Of a stretch of 64,000 bases of DNA, positions 5,303 through 16,546 are shown in pieces. The notes below the pieces were generated by a model. The model was given only the letters and a program-made list of their open reading frames with translations. It was not told the DNA's origin and made no database searches. The DNA lies in the NCBI RefSeq assembly GCF_004363175.1, contig NZ_SNYR01000003.1:272193-336192 (forward strand). The letters run 5' to 3'. This DNA is from Maritalea mobilis (GTDB taxonomy: Bacteria > Pseudomonadota > Alphaproteobacteria > Rhizobiales > Devosiaceae). Each line of letters starts with the position of its first letter. Position 1 is the stretch's first letter. A program made the position numbers and the translations under genes.

Positions 5303-7984
5303 TTAGGCAACCAAGTTGCGCAATACGTAATGCAAGATGCCGCCATTGCGGTAATATTCCAGCTCATCTTCTGTATCGATGCGGCAAAGAGCAGTGAACT
5401 CTTTTGCTGAACCGTCAGCAGATTTCACACTCACAGTTACATCGCAACGTGGTGAGATTTTGTCCAAGCCTTCAATGGTGATTTCTTCATCACCTTGTAG
5501 GCCAAGGCTTTCCCAGCTGGCGCCATCTTTAAACTGCAATGGCAACACGCCCATACCTACGAGGTTTGAACGGTGAATACGCTCAAAGCTTTCAACGATA
5601 ACCGCGCGAACGCCGAGCAAACGTGTGCCCTTCGCTGCCCAGTCCCGTGAAGAGCCTGTGCCATATTCTTTACCGCCAAACACAACCAATGGTGTGTCAT
5701 TGTCAGCATATTGCATCGCGGCGTCATACATGGCTTCCACATCGCCATTTGGCCCTTTAGTGAAACCACCTTCAACACCTGGCACCATTTGGTTCTTGAT
5801 GCGGATATTGGCAAATGTGCCGCGCATCATGATCTCGTGGTTACCCCGGCGAGAGCCATAAGAGTTGAAGTCTTTTGGCGCAACCTGACGGTCAGTCAAA
5901 TAACGGCCGGCTGGTGTGTCTGATTTAAACGAACCAGCAGGTGAAATGTGGTCAGTGGTGATGCTGTCACCAAACAGGCTCAAAATGCGCGCGCCCTTCA
6001 CATCTTCAATCGGCTTCACATCTTTAGTGAGGCCTTCGAAATATGGTGGGTTCTGCACGTAAGTTGAAGAAGAGTTCCACGCGTATGTTTCGCCGCCTTC
6101 AACCTTAATAGCCTGCCAACCTGCGTCGCCTTTAAATACGTCTGAATAGCGGCCCTTGAACATTTCAGGGGTCACTGTTTCACGCACGATTTCAGCGATT
6201 TCTTGTGAGCTCGGCCACACATCTTTCAAGTAAACGGGCTGACCATCTTTACCTGTGCCCAAAGGCTCAGAGGTGATGTCAGTAGTCATTTTACCTGCCA
6301 ATGCATAAGCCACAACCAATGGCGGTGACGCCAAATAGTTTGCTTTCACATCTGGGTTCACGCGGCCTTCAAAGTTCCGGTTACCGGAAAGTACAGAACA
6401 CGCCACCAAATCTTCTGCCTGAACGGCAGCAGAAATTGGCTCAGGCAATGGGCCAGAGTTACCGATACATGTGGTACAGCCGTAACCCACAAGGTTAAAG
6501 CCAAGCTTGTCCAAATCATCTTGCAGGCCAGAGGCTGTCAGATAATCAGTCACAACTTGTGAACCAGGCGCCAATGAAGTTTTCACCCAAGGCTGCACTT
6601 CCAACCCAAGCTCAAGCGCTTTGCGGGCCACAAGGCCAGCCGCCACCAAAACCGCAGGGTTTGATGTGTTGGTACAAGAAGTGATCGCGGCGATCACCAC
6701 ATCACCATGGGTGATGGAATAATCGGTGCCTTCAACTTTAGCAGCAGGCGCATCAGTTTTCGCGAACTCACCCGCCAAAGCTTTGGCAAACTTCTCTTTC
6801 GCTTCAGAAAGATTCACACGGTCTTGCGGACGTTTTGGACCAGAAATCGCGGGCACAACATCTTTCAGATCAAGATAAAGCACATCGGTGAATTCTGGAT
6901 CAGCACTATCGCTCGTGCGGAACATGCCTTGAGCTTTTGAATATTCTTCAACCAACGCCACACGGTCTTCATCACGACCAGAAGTGCGCAAATAAGCCAA
7001 TGTTTCGCTATCAACTGGGAAGAAACCACAAGTTGCACCATATTCTGGCGCCATGTTGGCGATGGTCGCTTGGTCTTCCAAGGTCAAATTGTCGAGGCCT
7101 GGGCCGAAAAATTCAACGAATTTGCCCACAACGCCGCGCTCACGCAACATTTCAACAACGCGCAACACCAAGTCGGTTGCGGTGATGCCGTCTTGCATTT
7201 CACCTTCAAGCTTGAAACCAATCACTTCTGGCAACAACATAGAGATCGGCTGGCCCAACATGGCCGCTTCCGCCTCAATGCCGCCAACACCCCAGCCCAA
7301 AACGGCCAAGCCGTTGACCATGGTGGTGTGGCTGTCTGTGCCCACAAGCGTATCTGGGTAAGCCACCGTTTCACCATTTTCTTCTTTGGTCCAAACAGTT
7401 TGGGCCAAATATTCAAGGTTAACCTGGTGACAAATGCCGGTGCCGGGAGGCACAACGCGGAAATTATCAAATGCTTCTTGGCCCCAACGCAAAAATTCAT
7501 AACGCTCGCCATTACGCTCATATTCGCGGGCGACGTTTTGCGTGAAGGCGTTGCCTGTGCCGAAATAGTCAACCATCACAGAGTGGTCGATCACCAGATC
7601 AACAGGCACTTGCGGGTTAATTTTTTGCGGGTCAGCGCCCAAATTTGCAGTGGCATCGCGCATGGCGGCCAAATCAACAACGGCTGGAACGCCAGTAAAG
7701 TCCTGCATCAACACCCGTGCTGGACGGTATGAGATTTCATGGGAAGAGGATTTGTCTTTCAACCATGCTGCGCAGGCTTCAATGTCTGCTTTGGTGACCG
7801 TGCGGCCATCTTCAAAACGCAAAAGGTTTTCGAGCACCACTTTCAAAGAATGCGGCAGGCGCGAAATGCCTTCAAGGCCGTTTTTCTCTGCTTCAATTAA
7901 GGAATAATATGTATAGGATTTATCGCCGACCTTAAGGGTCTGTTTGGCGTTAAAACTGTTCAATGAGGTCTGTGTCACGTGCAT
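5303..7984 (-). CDS. acnA: Aconitate hydratase A
   Basis: This TCA-cycle enzyme isomerises citrate to isocitrate using a [4Fe-4S] cluster. From the chosen ATG ([20 protein letters not shown]) it is 893 residues, normal for AcnA/IRP-type aconitase. The cluster ligands lie in [10 protein letters not shown] and in [12 protein letters not shown], and the C-terminal swivel domain has [19 protein letters not shown] with the active-site serine and arginine. A frame upstream to 8134 adds 50 residues with no family similarity, so I rejected it. The gene is divergent from ccmA across 173 bp, an arrangement common in rhizobia, where acnA and the ccm operon are neighbours. Confidence 0.97.
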   Translation of the reverse strand: MHVTQTSLNSFNAKQTLKVGDKSYTYYSLIEAEKNGLEGISRLPHSLKVVLENLLRFEDGRTVTKADIEACAAWLKDKSSSHEISYRPARVLMQDFTGVPAVVDLAAMRDATANLGADPQKINPQVPVDLVIDHSVMVDYFGTGNAFTQNVAREYERNGERYEFLRWGQEAFDNFRVVPPGTGICHQVNLEYLAQTVWTKEENGETVAYPDTLVGTDSHTTMVNGLAVLGWGVGGIEAEAAMLGQPISMLLPEVIGFKLEGEMQDGITATDLVLRVVEMLRERGVVGKFVEFFGPGLDNLTLEDQATIANMAPEYGATCGFFPVDSETLAYLRTSGRDEDRVALVEEYSKAQGMFRTSDSADPEFTDVLYLDLKDVVPAISGPKRPQDRVNLSEAKEKFAKALAGEFAKTDAPAAKVEGTDYSITHGDVVIAAITSCTNTSNPAVLVAAGLVARKALELGLEVQPWVKTSLAPGSQVVTDYLTASGLQDDLDKLGFNLVGYGCTTCIGNSGPLPEPISAAVQAEDLVACSVLSGNRNFEGRVNPDVKANYLASPPLVVAYALAGKMTTDITSEPLGTGKDGQPVYLKDVWPSSQEIAEIVRETVTPEMFKGRYSDVFKGDAGWQAIKVEGGETYAWNSSSTYVQNPPYFEGLTKDVKPIEDVKGARILSLFGDSITTDHISPAGSFKSDTPAGRYLTDRQVAPKDFNSYGSRRGNHEIMMRGTFANIRIKNQMVPGVEGGFTKGPNGDVEAMYDAAMQYADNDTPLVVFGGKEYGTGSSRDWAAKGTRLLGVRAVIVESFERIHRSNLVGMGVLPLQFKDGASWESLGLQGDEEITIEGLDKISPRCDVTVSVKSADGSAKEFTALCRIDTEDELEYYRNGGILHYVLRNLVA

Positions 7985-8157
7985 TGCCTGTATGTTCGGA
8001 GTTTCAACATGAGCTCTGGTCATTTTGCCCAAATCAATCGGCAAAAACCAACAAGCGTGAAACGAGTTACCATTGTCCCCATAATGGCGCTCGCGCGCTT
8101 TATAAAGAATAACACCGCCTCTTGCCAGCCTCAACTTAATGCCATTATGTGCTTCTC

Positions 8158-8814
8158 ATGAGAAAAAACGGCAAAAACCCTGAAAATATTGCATTAAATG
8201 TGATGAATTTGGCCTGCGAGCGGGGCGGATTTGAGATTTTCTCCGGCGTTTCCTTCACAGCGCAGCCCGGTGAAGTGATTCTTTTGCGCGGCCCAAACGG
8301 CGCCGGCAAGTCCACATGCCTTGCCACGCTTTATGGGGTTTTGCCCAAATCATTTGGCACCGTCAGCTTTGAAAATATAGATCCGGAGCGCGAACCTCGG
8401 GAATATTTGCACATTGTGGGCCATGTGCCGGGGGTCAAAACCACCCTCACCGTGAAAGAAAATCTCACTTTCTGGGCGCAGCTTTATGGCGGCACAGAAA
8501 ATGTGCTTCCCGCCATTGAAGCCGCTGGGCTGGAGGCAATTCAGGATTCTGAAGCCTCAATTCTCTCCGCTGGCCAAACGAGACGACTGGGCCTTGCCCG
8601 TCTGCTGGTGGCCAATCGCCCCATTTGGATTTTGGATGAACCCACCTCCGCCCTTGATAAGCAAGGCGACCAATGGGTGGGGCAATTGATCGCGGATCAT
8701 TGCGCCGAAGGCGGCATTGTGATCGCGGCGACCCATTTGGACATTCCTCATCTCGCGCCAGAAGCGGTGAAAACCGTAATGATCGGGTACTCAGCTGTGG
8801 ACCATGCCTCATGA
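8158..8814 (+). CDS. ccmA: Heme exporter ATP-binding protein CcmA
   Basis: This is the ATPase subunit of the CcmAB(CD) complex, which releases holo-CcmE during cytochrome c maturation. Walker A is GPNGAGKST, the ABC signature is LSAGQTRRLGLARLL and Walker B is IWILDEP. It is about 218 residues from ATG 8158. A GTG at 8149 and an ATG at 8203 are alternatives, and none has a good ribosome-binding site. It is the first gene of ccmABCDG, and its stop codon overlaps the ccmB start (ATGA), which suggests translational coupling. Confidence 0.93.
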   Translation: MRKNGKNPENIALNVMNLACERGGFEIFSGVSFTAQPGEVILLRGPNGAGKSTCLATLYGVLPKSFGTVSFENIDPEREPREYLHIVGHVPGVKTTLTVKENLTFWAQLYGGTENVLPAIEAAGLEAIQDSEASILSAGQTRRLGLARLLVANRPIWILDEPTSALDKQGDQWVGQLIADHCAEGGIVIAATHLDIPHLAPEAVKTVMIGYSAVDHAS

Positions 8815-9476
8815 AACCATTTCTCGCCATGCTCACCCGCGATATGAAACTGGCCACCCGCATTGGCGGCGATAGCCTGACCGTGCTGCTATTTTACATT
8901 ATGACCGGGGCCATCATGCCCTTTGCCATCGGCCCGGATAAGGATCAATTGGCCCAGCTCGGCCCCGCCATCATCTGGATCAGCGCGCTGCTCTCCCTTT
9001 TGTTGGCGCTCGACCGCCTGTTCCGTATGGATCACGAAGATGGCTCGCTGTTGGCCATGCGCCAAGCCAGCCTGCCGCTTGAGATGATTGTGGTCGCCAA
9101 AATCTGCGCCCATTGGGTCACAACTGCGTTACCCCTGATTGTCGCCACCCCTGTTTTGGCGATATTGCTCAATCTTGAGATAGATCAAACCCTTCGGGTG
9201 ATTTTCACCCTATTGGTGGGCACGCCAGCGCTGATTTGCTTTGGAGCCATCGGCGCGGCGGTAACCGTATCCATCAAACGCGGGGGCCTGATTGCACCGA
9301 TCTTAATCTTGCCGCTCTCGATCCCTACATTGATTTTCGGGGTCAGCGCGGTCTCCAGCGGCGCAATCGCCAACGCACAGGATGCGGCACTTTTGTTCCT
9401 TGCAGGGTTTACCTTGCTCAGTTTAGTGTTCACCCCGTTTGCGGCGGCACTCGCATTAAAAATGGCAGCAGAATAG
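8811..9476 (+). CDS. ccmB: Heme exporter membrane protein CcmB
   Basis: This 221-residue polytopic inner-membrane protein has six predicted helices and is the permease partner of CcmA. The family landmark near the N-terminus is LDRLFRMDHEDGSLLAMRQA, after the second helix. The start ATG at 8811 overlaps the ccmA stop by 4 nt; a longer frame from 8673 is only read-through of the ccmA region. With CcmA it uses ATP to free heme-loaded CcmE from CcmC. CcmE, CcmF and CcmH are not in this window and must be encoded elsewhere. Confidence 0.93.
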   Translation: MKPFLAMLTRDMKLATRIGGDSLTVLLFYIMTGAIMPFAIGPDKDQLAQLGPAIIWISALLSLLLALDRLFRMDHEDGSLLAMRQASLPLEMIVVAKICAHWVTTALPLIVATPVLAILLNLEIDQTLRVIFTLLVGTPALICFGAIGAAVTVSIKRGGLIAPILILPLSIPTLIFGVSAVSSGAIANAQDAALLFLAGFTLLSLVFTPFAAALALKMAAE

Positions 9477-9479
9477 TCT

Positions 9480-10265
9480 ATGACAGAGTCAAAACCTCAA
9501 GAACCAACGCCACAAGATTTGGGCTTTTTCTCGCGGATCGCCCATCCCGGCTATTTCCTTGAATGGTCGCGCTATTTCATTTGGCCGCTGGTGGGCATCA
9601 CCACCATTTTGATGGCCTATGGGCTTTATCTGGCGTTCTTCAATTCACCTGCAGATTATCAGCAAGGCGAAACCGTGCGCATCATGTATGTGCATGTCCC
9701 CAGCGCTTGGCTGTCCCAATTCTGCTATGCGGTGATGGCAATTGCCGCCATTGGCTCACTGGTGTGGCGACACCCCTTGGCTGATGTGTCGGCCAAAGCT
9801 GCCGCACCCTTGGGCGCAACCTTCACCGCCATCGCGCTGATCACCGGTGCCCTATGGGGCGCACCCACATGGGGCACCTTTTGGGAGTGGGATGGGCGCA
9901 TGACTTCCACCCTCATCATGCTCTTTATCTATATGGGCATCATTGCTCTGTGGCGCACCTTTGAAGATCAAGTGCGTGCCGGCCGCATCATCGCGGTGAT
10001 TACTTTGGTTGGCGCCATCAATGTGCCCATCATCAAATTCTCAGTGGATTGGTGGAACACGCTGCACCAACCAGCTTCTGTGTTCCGTTTGGATGGGCCC
10101 ACCATGCCGCCCTCCATTCTGCTGCCGCTATTTGTGATGTTCTTTGCCTTCTCATTCCTGTTTTTGCTGCTGCATTTCATTTCCATGCGCACCGAAATCT
10201 TGCGCCGCCGCGCCCGCGCGATTGAACGGCAATATGCGCAACAATTAAGGACCCAAAAGCCATGA
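9480..10265 (+). CDS. ccmC: Heme lyase/exporter protein CcmC
   Basis: This 261-residue polytopic membrane protein has six helices and attaches heme to the periplasmic histidine of CcmE. The tryptophan-rich WWD-type motif appears as WGAPTWGTFWEWDGR at about residues 122-136, and the flanking periplasmic histidines are at MYVHVPSAW (about residue 66) and WWNTLHQPASV (about 190). It lies 3 bp after ccmB and its stop overlaps ccmD by 4 nt. It is a typical member in sequence and length. Confidence 0.95.
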   Translation: MTESKPQEPTPQDLGFFSRIAHPGYFLEWSRYFIWPLVGITTILMAYGLYLAFFNSPADYQQGETVRIMYVHVPSAWLSQFCYAVMAIAAIGSLVWRHPLADVSAKAAAPLGATFTAIALITGALWGAPTWGTFWEWDGRMTSTLIMLFIYMGIIALWRTFEDQVRAGRIIAVITLVGAINVPIIKFSVDWWNTLHQPASVFRLDGPTMPPSILLPLFVMFFAFSFLFLLLHFISMRTEILRRRARAIERQYAQQLRTQKP

Positions 10266-10444
10266 TCGAATCCGGCAAACATTTCGAATATATTTTTGGG
10301 GCCTATGGCCTATCTGCATTTTTGATCGCTGCGCTCTGCGTTTGGGTGGTCTTTTCGTACAAAAAACAGGAAAGCCGCTTGGCAACGCTGAAAGCGATGG
10401 GGCTGAAACGTCGGTCTGAACGCACGCCGATCAAGCCGGAGTAA
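10262..10444 (+). CDS. ccmD: Heme exporter protein CcmD
   Basis: This small protein (60 residues) has one membrane helix (SAFLIAALCVWVVFSY) followed by a basic cytoplasmic tail, including KKQESRLATL and GLKRRSER. CcmD holds CcmC and CcmE together within the heme-release complex. The sequence is poorly conserved in the family, so the call rests on size, topology and position between ccmC (ATGA overlap) and ccmG. Confidence 0.88.
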   Translation: MIESGKHFEYIFGAYGLSAFLIAALCVWVVFSYKKQESRLATLKAMGLKRRSERTPIKPE

Positions 10445-10449
10445 CCGCC

Positions 10450-11001
10450 ATGAAACGCACGCTGATTTTTGCCCTGCCCTTGGTGCTGACCGTTGCGCTG
10501 TTTGCGCTTTTTGCCAGCCAGATCAACCGCGATCCAGACCTGCTGCCCTCAGCCTTGATGAACAAGCCCGCTCCTGAATTTACGCTAGACCCTGTTGAAG
10601 GCCATGATCAGCCAGGCTTTTCCAGCGCCGACCTCAAAGGCCAATTGAGCCTTGTAAATGTTTGGGCCAGCTGGTGCGTGCCCTGCCGCGAAGAACATGA
10701 ATTTTTGATGCGCTTGGCCGAACGCGGCGATGTAAAGATTTTTGGCATCAATTATAATGACCAGCCGGAAAACGCCCGCGACTTTTTGCGCAAGCTCGGC
10801 AATCCCTTTGATGCCGTGGGTGCCGACCGGAACCGCCGCGTCAGCTTAGAATGGGGCGTTTATGGCGTGCCGGAGAGCTATCTCGTCAATAAGGACGGCG
10901 TGATTGTGTACAAACATACCGGCCCGATGAGCGAAGACAGCTTCCAAAATCAAGTGCTGCCCGCCATCGCCAAAGCATTAGAGGCGCAAGAGGCGTCTTA
11001 A
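10450..11001 (+). CDS. ccmG: Thiol:disulfide interchange protein CcmG/DsbE
   Basis: This 183-residue membrane-anchored periplasmic thioredoxin has an N-terminal signal anchor (ALPLVLTVALFALFASQ) and the active site WASWCVPCRE with Cys76 and Cys79. It keeps the CXXCH motif of apocytochrome c reduced for heme attachment. The downstream cis-proline loop GVYGVPESYLVNKDG is also typical. It is the last gene of ccmABCDG. Its last four bases overlap the end of the convergent yciB gene. Confidence 0.94.
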   Translation: MKRTLIFALPLVLTVALFALFASQINRDPDLLPSALMNKPAPEFTLDPVEGHDQPGFSSADLKGQLSLVNVWASWCVPCREEHEFLMRLAERGDVKIFGINYNDQPENARDFLRKLGNPFDAVGADRNRRVSLEWGVYGVPESYLVNKDGVIVYKHTGPMSEDSFQNQVLPAIAKALEAQEAS

Positions 11002-11597
11002 GCCTCTTCGCCGCTTGGCGCATATTTATTCAGCACCGGCACCACCAGCACAAATGAGAAGATCAAGGTGAGTGGCATAATGCCCCACACTTTGAACGCG
11101 ACCCAAAAATCGGTCGAGAAATTACGCCACACAATCTCATTAATCAGCGCTAAAACGAAAAAGAAAATCGTCCAGCGCCAAGTGAGAATGCGCCAGCCTT
11201 CATCGCGCAATTTATACACGTCACCAAATACATAGCGCAGCAGCGAATGGCCAAACAATAAGCCCCCCAACAGCACGCCACCAAATAGCATGTTCACAAT
11301 GGTTGGCTTGAGTTTGATGAACGTATCATCCTGCAAATAAAGCGTCAGCCCGCCAAAAATCAGCACGACGACGCCCGTCACCAACGGCATGACGGCAATG
11401 CGCTTCAAAATCAACCAGCTCAAAACAAGCGAAACCACCATGGCGCCCATAAACCAAGCGGTGGCGACAAAAATGCCCGCACGGCCGTTCAATATGAAGA
11501 ACAGCACCAAGGGGCCAAGCTCCAAACCCAACTTAATCAGCTGTGGCTTAAGCTCCTCCCAGTTCAGCTCTTCCGCGGGATTTTTCTCTTCGCTCAT
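10998..11597 (-). CDS. yciB: Inner-membrane protein YciB (septation protein A/IspZ)
   Basis: This 199-residue protein has five to six membrane helices and belongs to the YciB/IspZ family (intracellular septation protein A), implicated in cell-envelope synthesis and division. Landmarks are LGPLVLFFILNGRAGIFVAT near the N-terminus, LTWRWTIFFF with ALINEIVWRN, and the carboxyl-side VAFKVWGIMPLTLIF. It is the last gene of the leftward dapF-mtaB-ftsY-lyase-yciB operon, its start lying next to the stop of the lyase gene. Confidence 0.93.
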   Translation of the reverse strand: MSEEKNPAEELNWEELKPQLIKLGLELGPLVLFFILNGRAGIFVATAWFMGAMVVSLVLSWLILKRIAVMPLVTGVVVLIFGGLTLYLQDDTFIKLKPTIVNMLFGGVLLGGLLFGHSLLRYVFGDVYKLRDEGWRILTWRWTIFFFVLALINEIVWRNFSTDFWVAFKVWGIMPLTLIFSFVLVVPVLNKYAPSGEEA

Positions 11598-12691
11598 TTA
11601 AACCTCAATCTCGTTTCGGGCCATGCCCACGCTTTGCGATAGATAGTTGGCCCATTCCTCAACGCTCAGCGACATGCTGCCTGCGCCAATGGCCACTTCA
11701 ATCGCCTGCACTTCATCATAAATAGTGGGCAAAGTGTGGCCAGACAACCAAACCTTATCCGCATCAATTTGCTTTTCAAAGGCCGCTTCCAGCGCCGCTT
11801 TTGGCGCTTCGATATGGACTTGAAAATTGGGCGTCTCCGGCACCATTGGCACGGTGCGCACCCCGTCAATTTTGTTGAACTCAACCGCCAACGCCTTGGC
11901 GAAAGCTGTAAATTCACCCACGCGCGGCAAAAACTCGTCCAACCCAATCAGGGCTGTAATCGCCTGCGGAAATTCAAACGGCACATTGCCGCCATGGCGG
12001 GTGAACCAGACATCGCTTTCGGCCAGAAATTCTTCATCCGCCAACAAGCCGCAGCCACCAATATTGGCCAACTCTTTATAAAAGCTGCAATAAAGGCTGT
12101 CACACAGCGCCATAATCTCAGCAAGGCTTTTGCCATAGGCTTCGGCAACGCCAAAAACCCGCGCCCCATCAATATGGAAATGTACGCCACGTGCGCGACA
12201 CCATTCAGATATTTTCACCAATTCCTCAAATGGAGTCAGCTTATAGCCTGCCCGCCGCACAGGTAGCTCAACACTCACCACGCCGGGCACTTCGCCCATC
12301 TTCTCCAGATCGTCCACAGTGAAAGGCTGATAGGCTGTGCCCAAACGCCGGAACTGGATCGGGTGCAAAATCTCCACCGCTTCCATTTCATCAATGTCGA
12401 AATGGGTCATGCGGTGAATGGCAACTATATTATTGCCCTGCCGCTCCACAGCGGCACGCAAAGCGGCCATTTGCGCGATCATGCCCTTAATGCAAAAGCG
12501 TGCGCCGCTGGTGCCGAACAGTTCCTTCAGCCGTTCCACCACCACATCGCTTGCCCCGCCATCACCATAGACATCACTGGGCAATTGCGCATAGTCAGAC
12601 TGCGCCAATTTCGCGAACAAATCAGCCGGTTTAAACGGCACAAACGCGTGCAACACATGCGTGCACGCCAACATTTTTTCCCGTGCCACCA

Positions 12692-12692
<1 letters not shown>
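11598..12692 (-). CDS. PLP-dependent beta-eliminating lyase/threonine aldolase family protein
   Basis: This 364-residue fold-type I PLP enzyme is related to threonine aldolases. The cofactor-binding aspartate is in HFHIDGARVFG (about residues 175-185), and the Schiff-base lysine is probably that in LYCSFYKELANIGGCGL. The motif around the lysine differs from classical low-specificity threonine aldolase (usually SKGLGAP), so the substrate is uncertain; aldol cleavage of 3-hydroxy-amino acids or beta-elimination are both possible. The ATG overlaps the ftsY stop (TAATG), so it is translated in the same operon. Conserved partners (ftsY upstream, yciB downstream) say nothing about its role. Confidence 0.75.
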
Positions 12693-14098
<1,406 letters not shown>

Positions 14099-14107
14099 AA
14101 AATCCTC

Positions 14108-15370
14108 TTACGCCACAGCCAATTGCTTTTCACCGATCAGCCCATGCTGATCCTGGCCCGTCACTTTCACATCCAAAATCTCGCCGGGTGCGCCTTCAAC
14201 CCTGATCGGCACAAATTGTTCTGTGCGCCCCAGATTGTCGCGTTCAATCAGCACCGATTTAGTGTCCCCCATCTGGCTGGCGCAGAACGCGTCGAACTGC
14301 TGTTCACCCAAAGCGCGTAGTTTCGCCGCCCGGTCCTTGGCCACCTTCTTGTCCACTTGCGGCATTTTCGCCGCCGGGGTGCCTGGCCGTGGCGAATAGG
14401 GGAACACATGCAAATAGGTGAGATCACATTCTTTCACAATCGCCATGGAATTGGCGAACATCTCATCGGTTTCCGTGGGGAACCCGGCAATAATGTCGGC
14501 GCCAAACACCATATCGGGGCGCATCGCCTTTGCCTCATTCACAAATTGGATTGTGTCCTCACGCAAATGCCGCCGCTTCATGCGCTTCAAAATCATATTG
14601 TCGCCCGACTGCAGCGACAAATGCAGATGCGGCATCAAGCGATGTTCAGACTTGATCGCCTCCATCAAAGCCTCATCCGCCTCAATGGAATCGATGGACG
14701 AAATGCGCAGGCGCGGCAATTGTGGCACATGTTTTAAAATCGCTTGGGTCAGCGCGCCAAGGCTCGGCTTGCCCGGCAAATCCGGGCCATAGGAGGTGAT
14801 GTCCACCCCAGTCAACACCACTTCGCCAATGCCATTATCGGCCAGCTTTTTGATCTGATCGACGACCACGCCCATGGGCACAGACCGCGACGGACCACGG
14901 CCATAAGGAATAATGCAGAAGGTGCAGCGATGGTCACAACCATTTTGCACCTGCACAAAGGCGCGGGCGCGGCCATCCATGCCCTCGATCAAATGGCCTG
15001 CGGTTTCCTTGACGCTCATAATATCATCGACAAGGATTTTCGAATTGCCACCAATGCCGAATTTGAGACCTTCATAAGTCTCCCGCTTCATCTTTTCGCC
15101 ATTGCCGACCACAAGGTCCACTTCACCCATCGCGGCAAAGCTTTCCGCATCGGTTTGAGCCGCGCAGCCCGTCACCACAATTTTGATGTCTGGATTTTCT
15201 CGCCGCGCCTTGCGAATGGCTTGACGGGTCTGGCGCACAGCTTCCTGCGTCACCGCACAGCTATTGACGATGAGAATATTGTCGAGCCCCGCCGATCCAG
15301 CATGATCTTTCATCACTTCAGATTCAAAAGCGTTGAGCCGACACCCGAAGGTGAGGGTTTCAATACTCAT
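14108..15370 (-). CDS. mtaB: tRNA threonylcarbamoyladenosine methylthiotransferase MtaB
   Basis: This 420-residue radical-SAM methylthiotransferase converts t6A37 to ms2t6A in tRNAs reading ANN codons. The N-terminal UPF0004 domain carries cysteines at TFGCRLNAFES, VNSCAVT and VTGCAAQ (auxiliary cluster). The radical SAM triad is CDHRCTFC (about residues 144-151), and a C-terminal TRAM-type domain follows. The N-terminus lacks the extra residues of MiaB or RimO, which favours MtaB. It overlaps dapF by 4 nt upstream and lies 9 bp before ftsY, the standard order in rhizobia. Confidence 0.94.
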   Translation of the reverse strand: MSIETLTFGCRLNAFESEVMKDHAGSAGLDNILIVNSCAVTQEAVRQTRQAIRKARRENPDIKIVVTGCAAQTDAESFAAMGEVDLVVGNGEKMKRETYEGLKFGIGGNSKILVDDIMSVKETAGHLIEGMDGRARAFVQVQNGCDHRCTFCIIPYGRGPSRSVPMGVVVDQIKKLADNGIGEVVLTGVDITSYGPDLPGKPSLGALTQAILKHVPQLPRLRISSIDSIEADEALMEAIKSEHRLMPHLHLSLQSGDNMILKRMKRRHLREDTIQFVNEAKAMRPDMVFGADIIAGFPTETDEMFANSMAIVKECDLTYLHVFPYSPRPGTPAAKMPQVDKKVAKDRAAKLRALGEQQFDAFCASQMGDTKSVLIERDNLGRTEQFVPIRVEGAPGEILDVKVTGQDQHGLIGEKQLAVA

Positions 15371-16233
15371 GCAGCACTTTCCTCAAAAAGTTCGGCCGGT
15401 AATGTCCCCTCCCCGTCCAATTCATACGGGCCTGTCATGATAATATGATGGTCACTCGCGCGCCACTCTAGGTATAAATCTCCACCCGGCAAGCTGATCG
15501 TCACCTCGCGGTCGGTCAAGTCTTTGCGCACCGCCGCCACAGCCACAGCACAAGCTGCCGTGCCACAAGCCTCAGTCAGCCCTGCCCCGCGCTCCCAAAC
15601 GCGAACTTTAATATGGTCCCGCCCCATCACCTGCGCCAATGAGATATTGGCCCGCTCTGGAAACATGGGGTGATATTCAAGCATCGGGCCAAGCCGCGCC
15701 AGATCATGCGCGTCCAAATCCTTCACCCAAAAGATCGCATGGGGATTGCCCACATTCACCACGCTAGGCGTGTGCAACACAGGCGCATCAATGGGCCCGA
15801 TCTGTAATTCGATCCCGGTCGTGTCTTCAAATTCTTCTGCCAACGGAATCTGATCCCACGCCAAGCGAGGCGTGCCCATATCCACGCTCACCACATCGCC
15901 CTTCAGCTCGGCATTCAGCAAGCCAGCATTGGTGTGAATGGTCACTGCTTTCTTGCCCAGCTCTTCGGCCACCAAATAGCCAACGCAGCGCGTGGCATTG
16001 CCACAAGCATCCACTTCGCCGCCTTCGGCATTATAGATGCGCATAAACACGTCCACACCATCTAGCGGGCTATGCTCCAAAACAATCAGCTGATCGCAGC
16101 CAATGCCCTGTTCCCGATCCGCAATCCAACGCACTTGATCATGACTGAGCTTGAGCGGTTTCTGCCGCGCATCAAGCACCACAAAATCATTCCCCAAACC
16201 GTTCATTTTCAAATATTGGACTGTATCAGCCAT
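15367..16233 (-). CDS. dapF: Diaminopimelate epimerase
   Basis: This 288-residue enzyme converts LL- to meso-diaminopimelate for lysine and peptidoglycan synthesis without a cofactor. Two catalytic cysteines appear in VDACGNATRC and TEACGTAACA, one in each of the two pseudo-symmetric domains. The N-terminus YLKMNGLGNDFVVLDAR is diagnostic. It is the first gene of the leftward operon with mtaB, ftsY, the PLP lyase and yciB. It diverges from ffh across 313 bp. Confidence 0.97.
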   Translation of the reverse strand: MADTVQYLKMNGLGNDFVVLDARQKPLKLSHDQVRWIADREQGIGCDQLIVLEHSPLDGVDVFMRIYNAEGGEVDACGNATRCVGYLVAEELGKKAVTIHTNAGLLNAELKGDVVSVDMGTPRLAWDQIPLAEEFEDTTGIELQIGPIDAPVLHTPSVVNVGNPHAIFWVKDLDAHDLARLGPMLEYHPMFPERANISLAQVMGRDHIKVRVWERGAGLTEACGTAACAVAVAAVRKDLTDREVTISLPGGDLYLEWRASDHHIIMTGPYELDGEGTLPAELFEESAA

Positions 16234-16327
16234 GGATTTTACGAGACCTTTGATCAGGATTTACAACATTTCATCGCTCTATATGGCGCAGATTGGGTTA
16301 AATTACTACCCTTAGTGGCCGCGGTGA

Positions 16328-16467
16328 ATTGACTCTTTGCCACGATTGCCTTAAAGCAACACCCGATATTTACCGTGTCGAGTTGTGCTCGAGTCACTAC
16401 CCAAAGCGAATTTGCCGATTTTGGGGGTCAACATCCATCAGCGCGTTGCGCCCATGGATGCTCTTTT
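16328..16467 (+). promoter_or_regulatory. ffh upstream region: promoter-like sequence and terminator-like hairpin
   Basis: The 313-bp gap between dapF and ffh contains TTGACT (16329-16334), then 16 bp, then TTAAAG. It also contains a strong hairpin at 16432-16460 (CATCCAT/ATGGATG with an inner GCGC/GCGC) followed by CTCTTTTTG. The hairpin plus T-run looks like an intrinsic terminator about 80 nt before the ffh ATG. It could attenuate ffh or end a short RNA of roughly 100 nt. No SRP-RNA signature is visible. Confidence 0.35.
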
Positions 16468-16546
16468 TGTTTGCAAAATTTGATTTTGCCGAACGGAAGC
16501 CCCACTTTGGAGACCAAAGCACAAAACGACATATAAAGAGGTGACC

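Noticed and set aside
7070-7732. Open frame of 220 codons antisense to acnA
   Set aside because: AcnA is unmistakable on the other strand, and no start signal or family match supports this frame.
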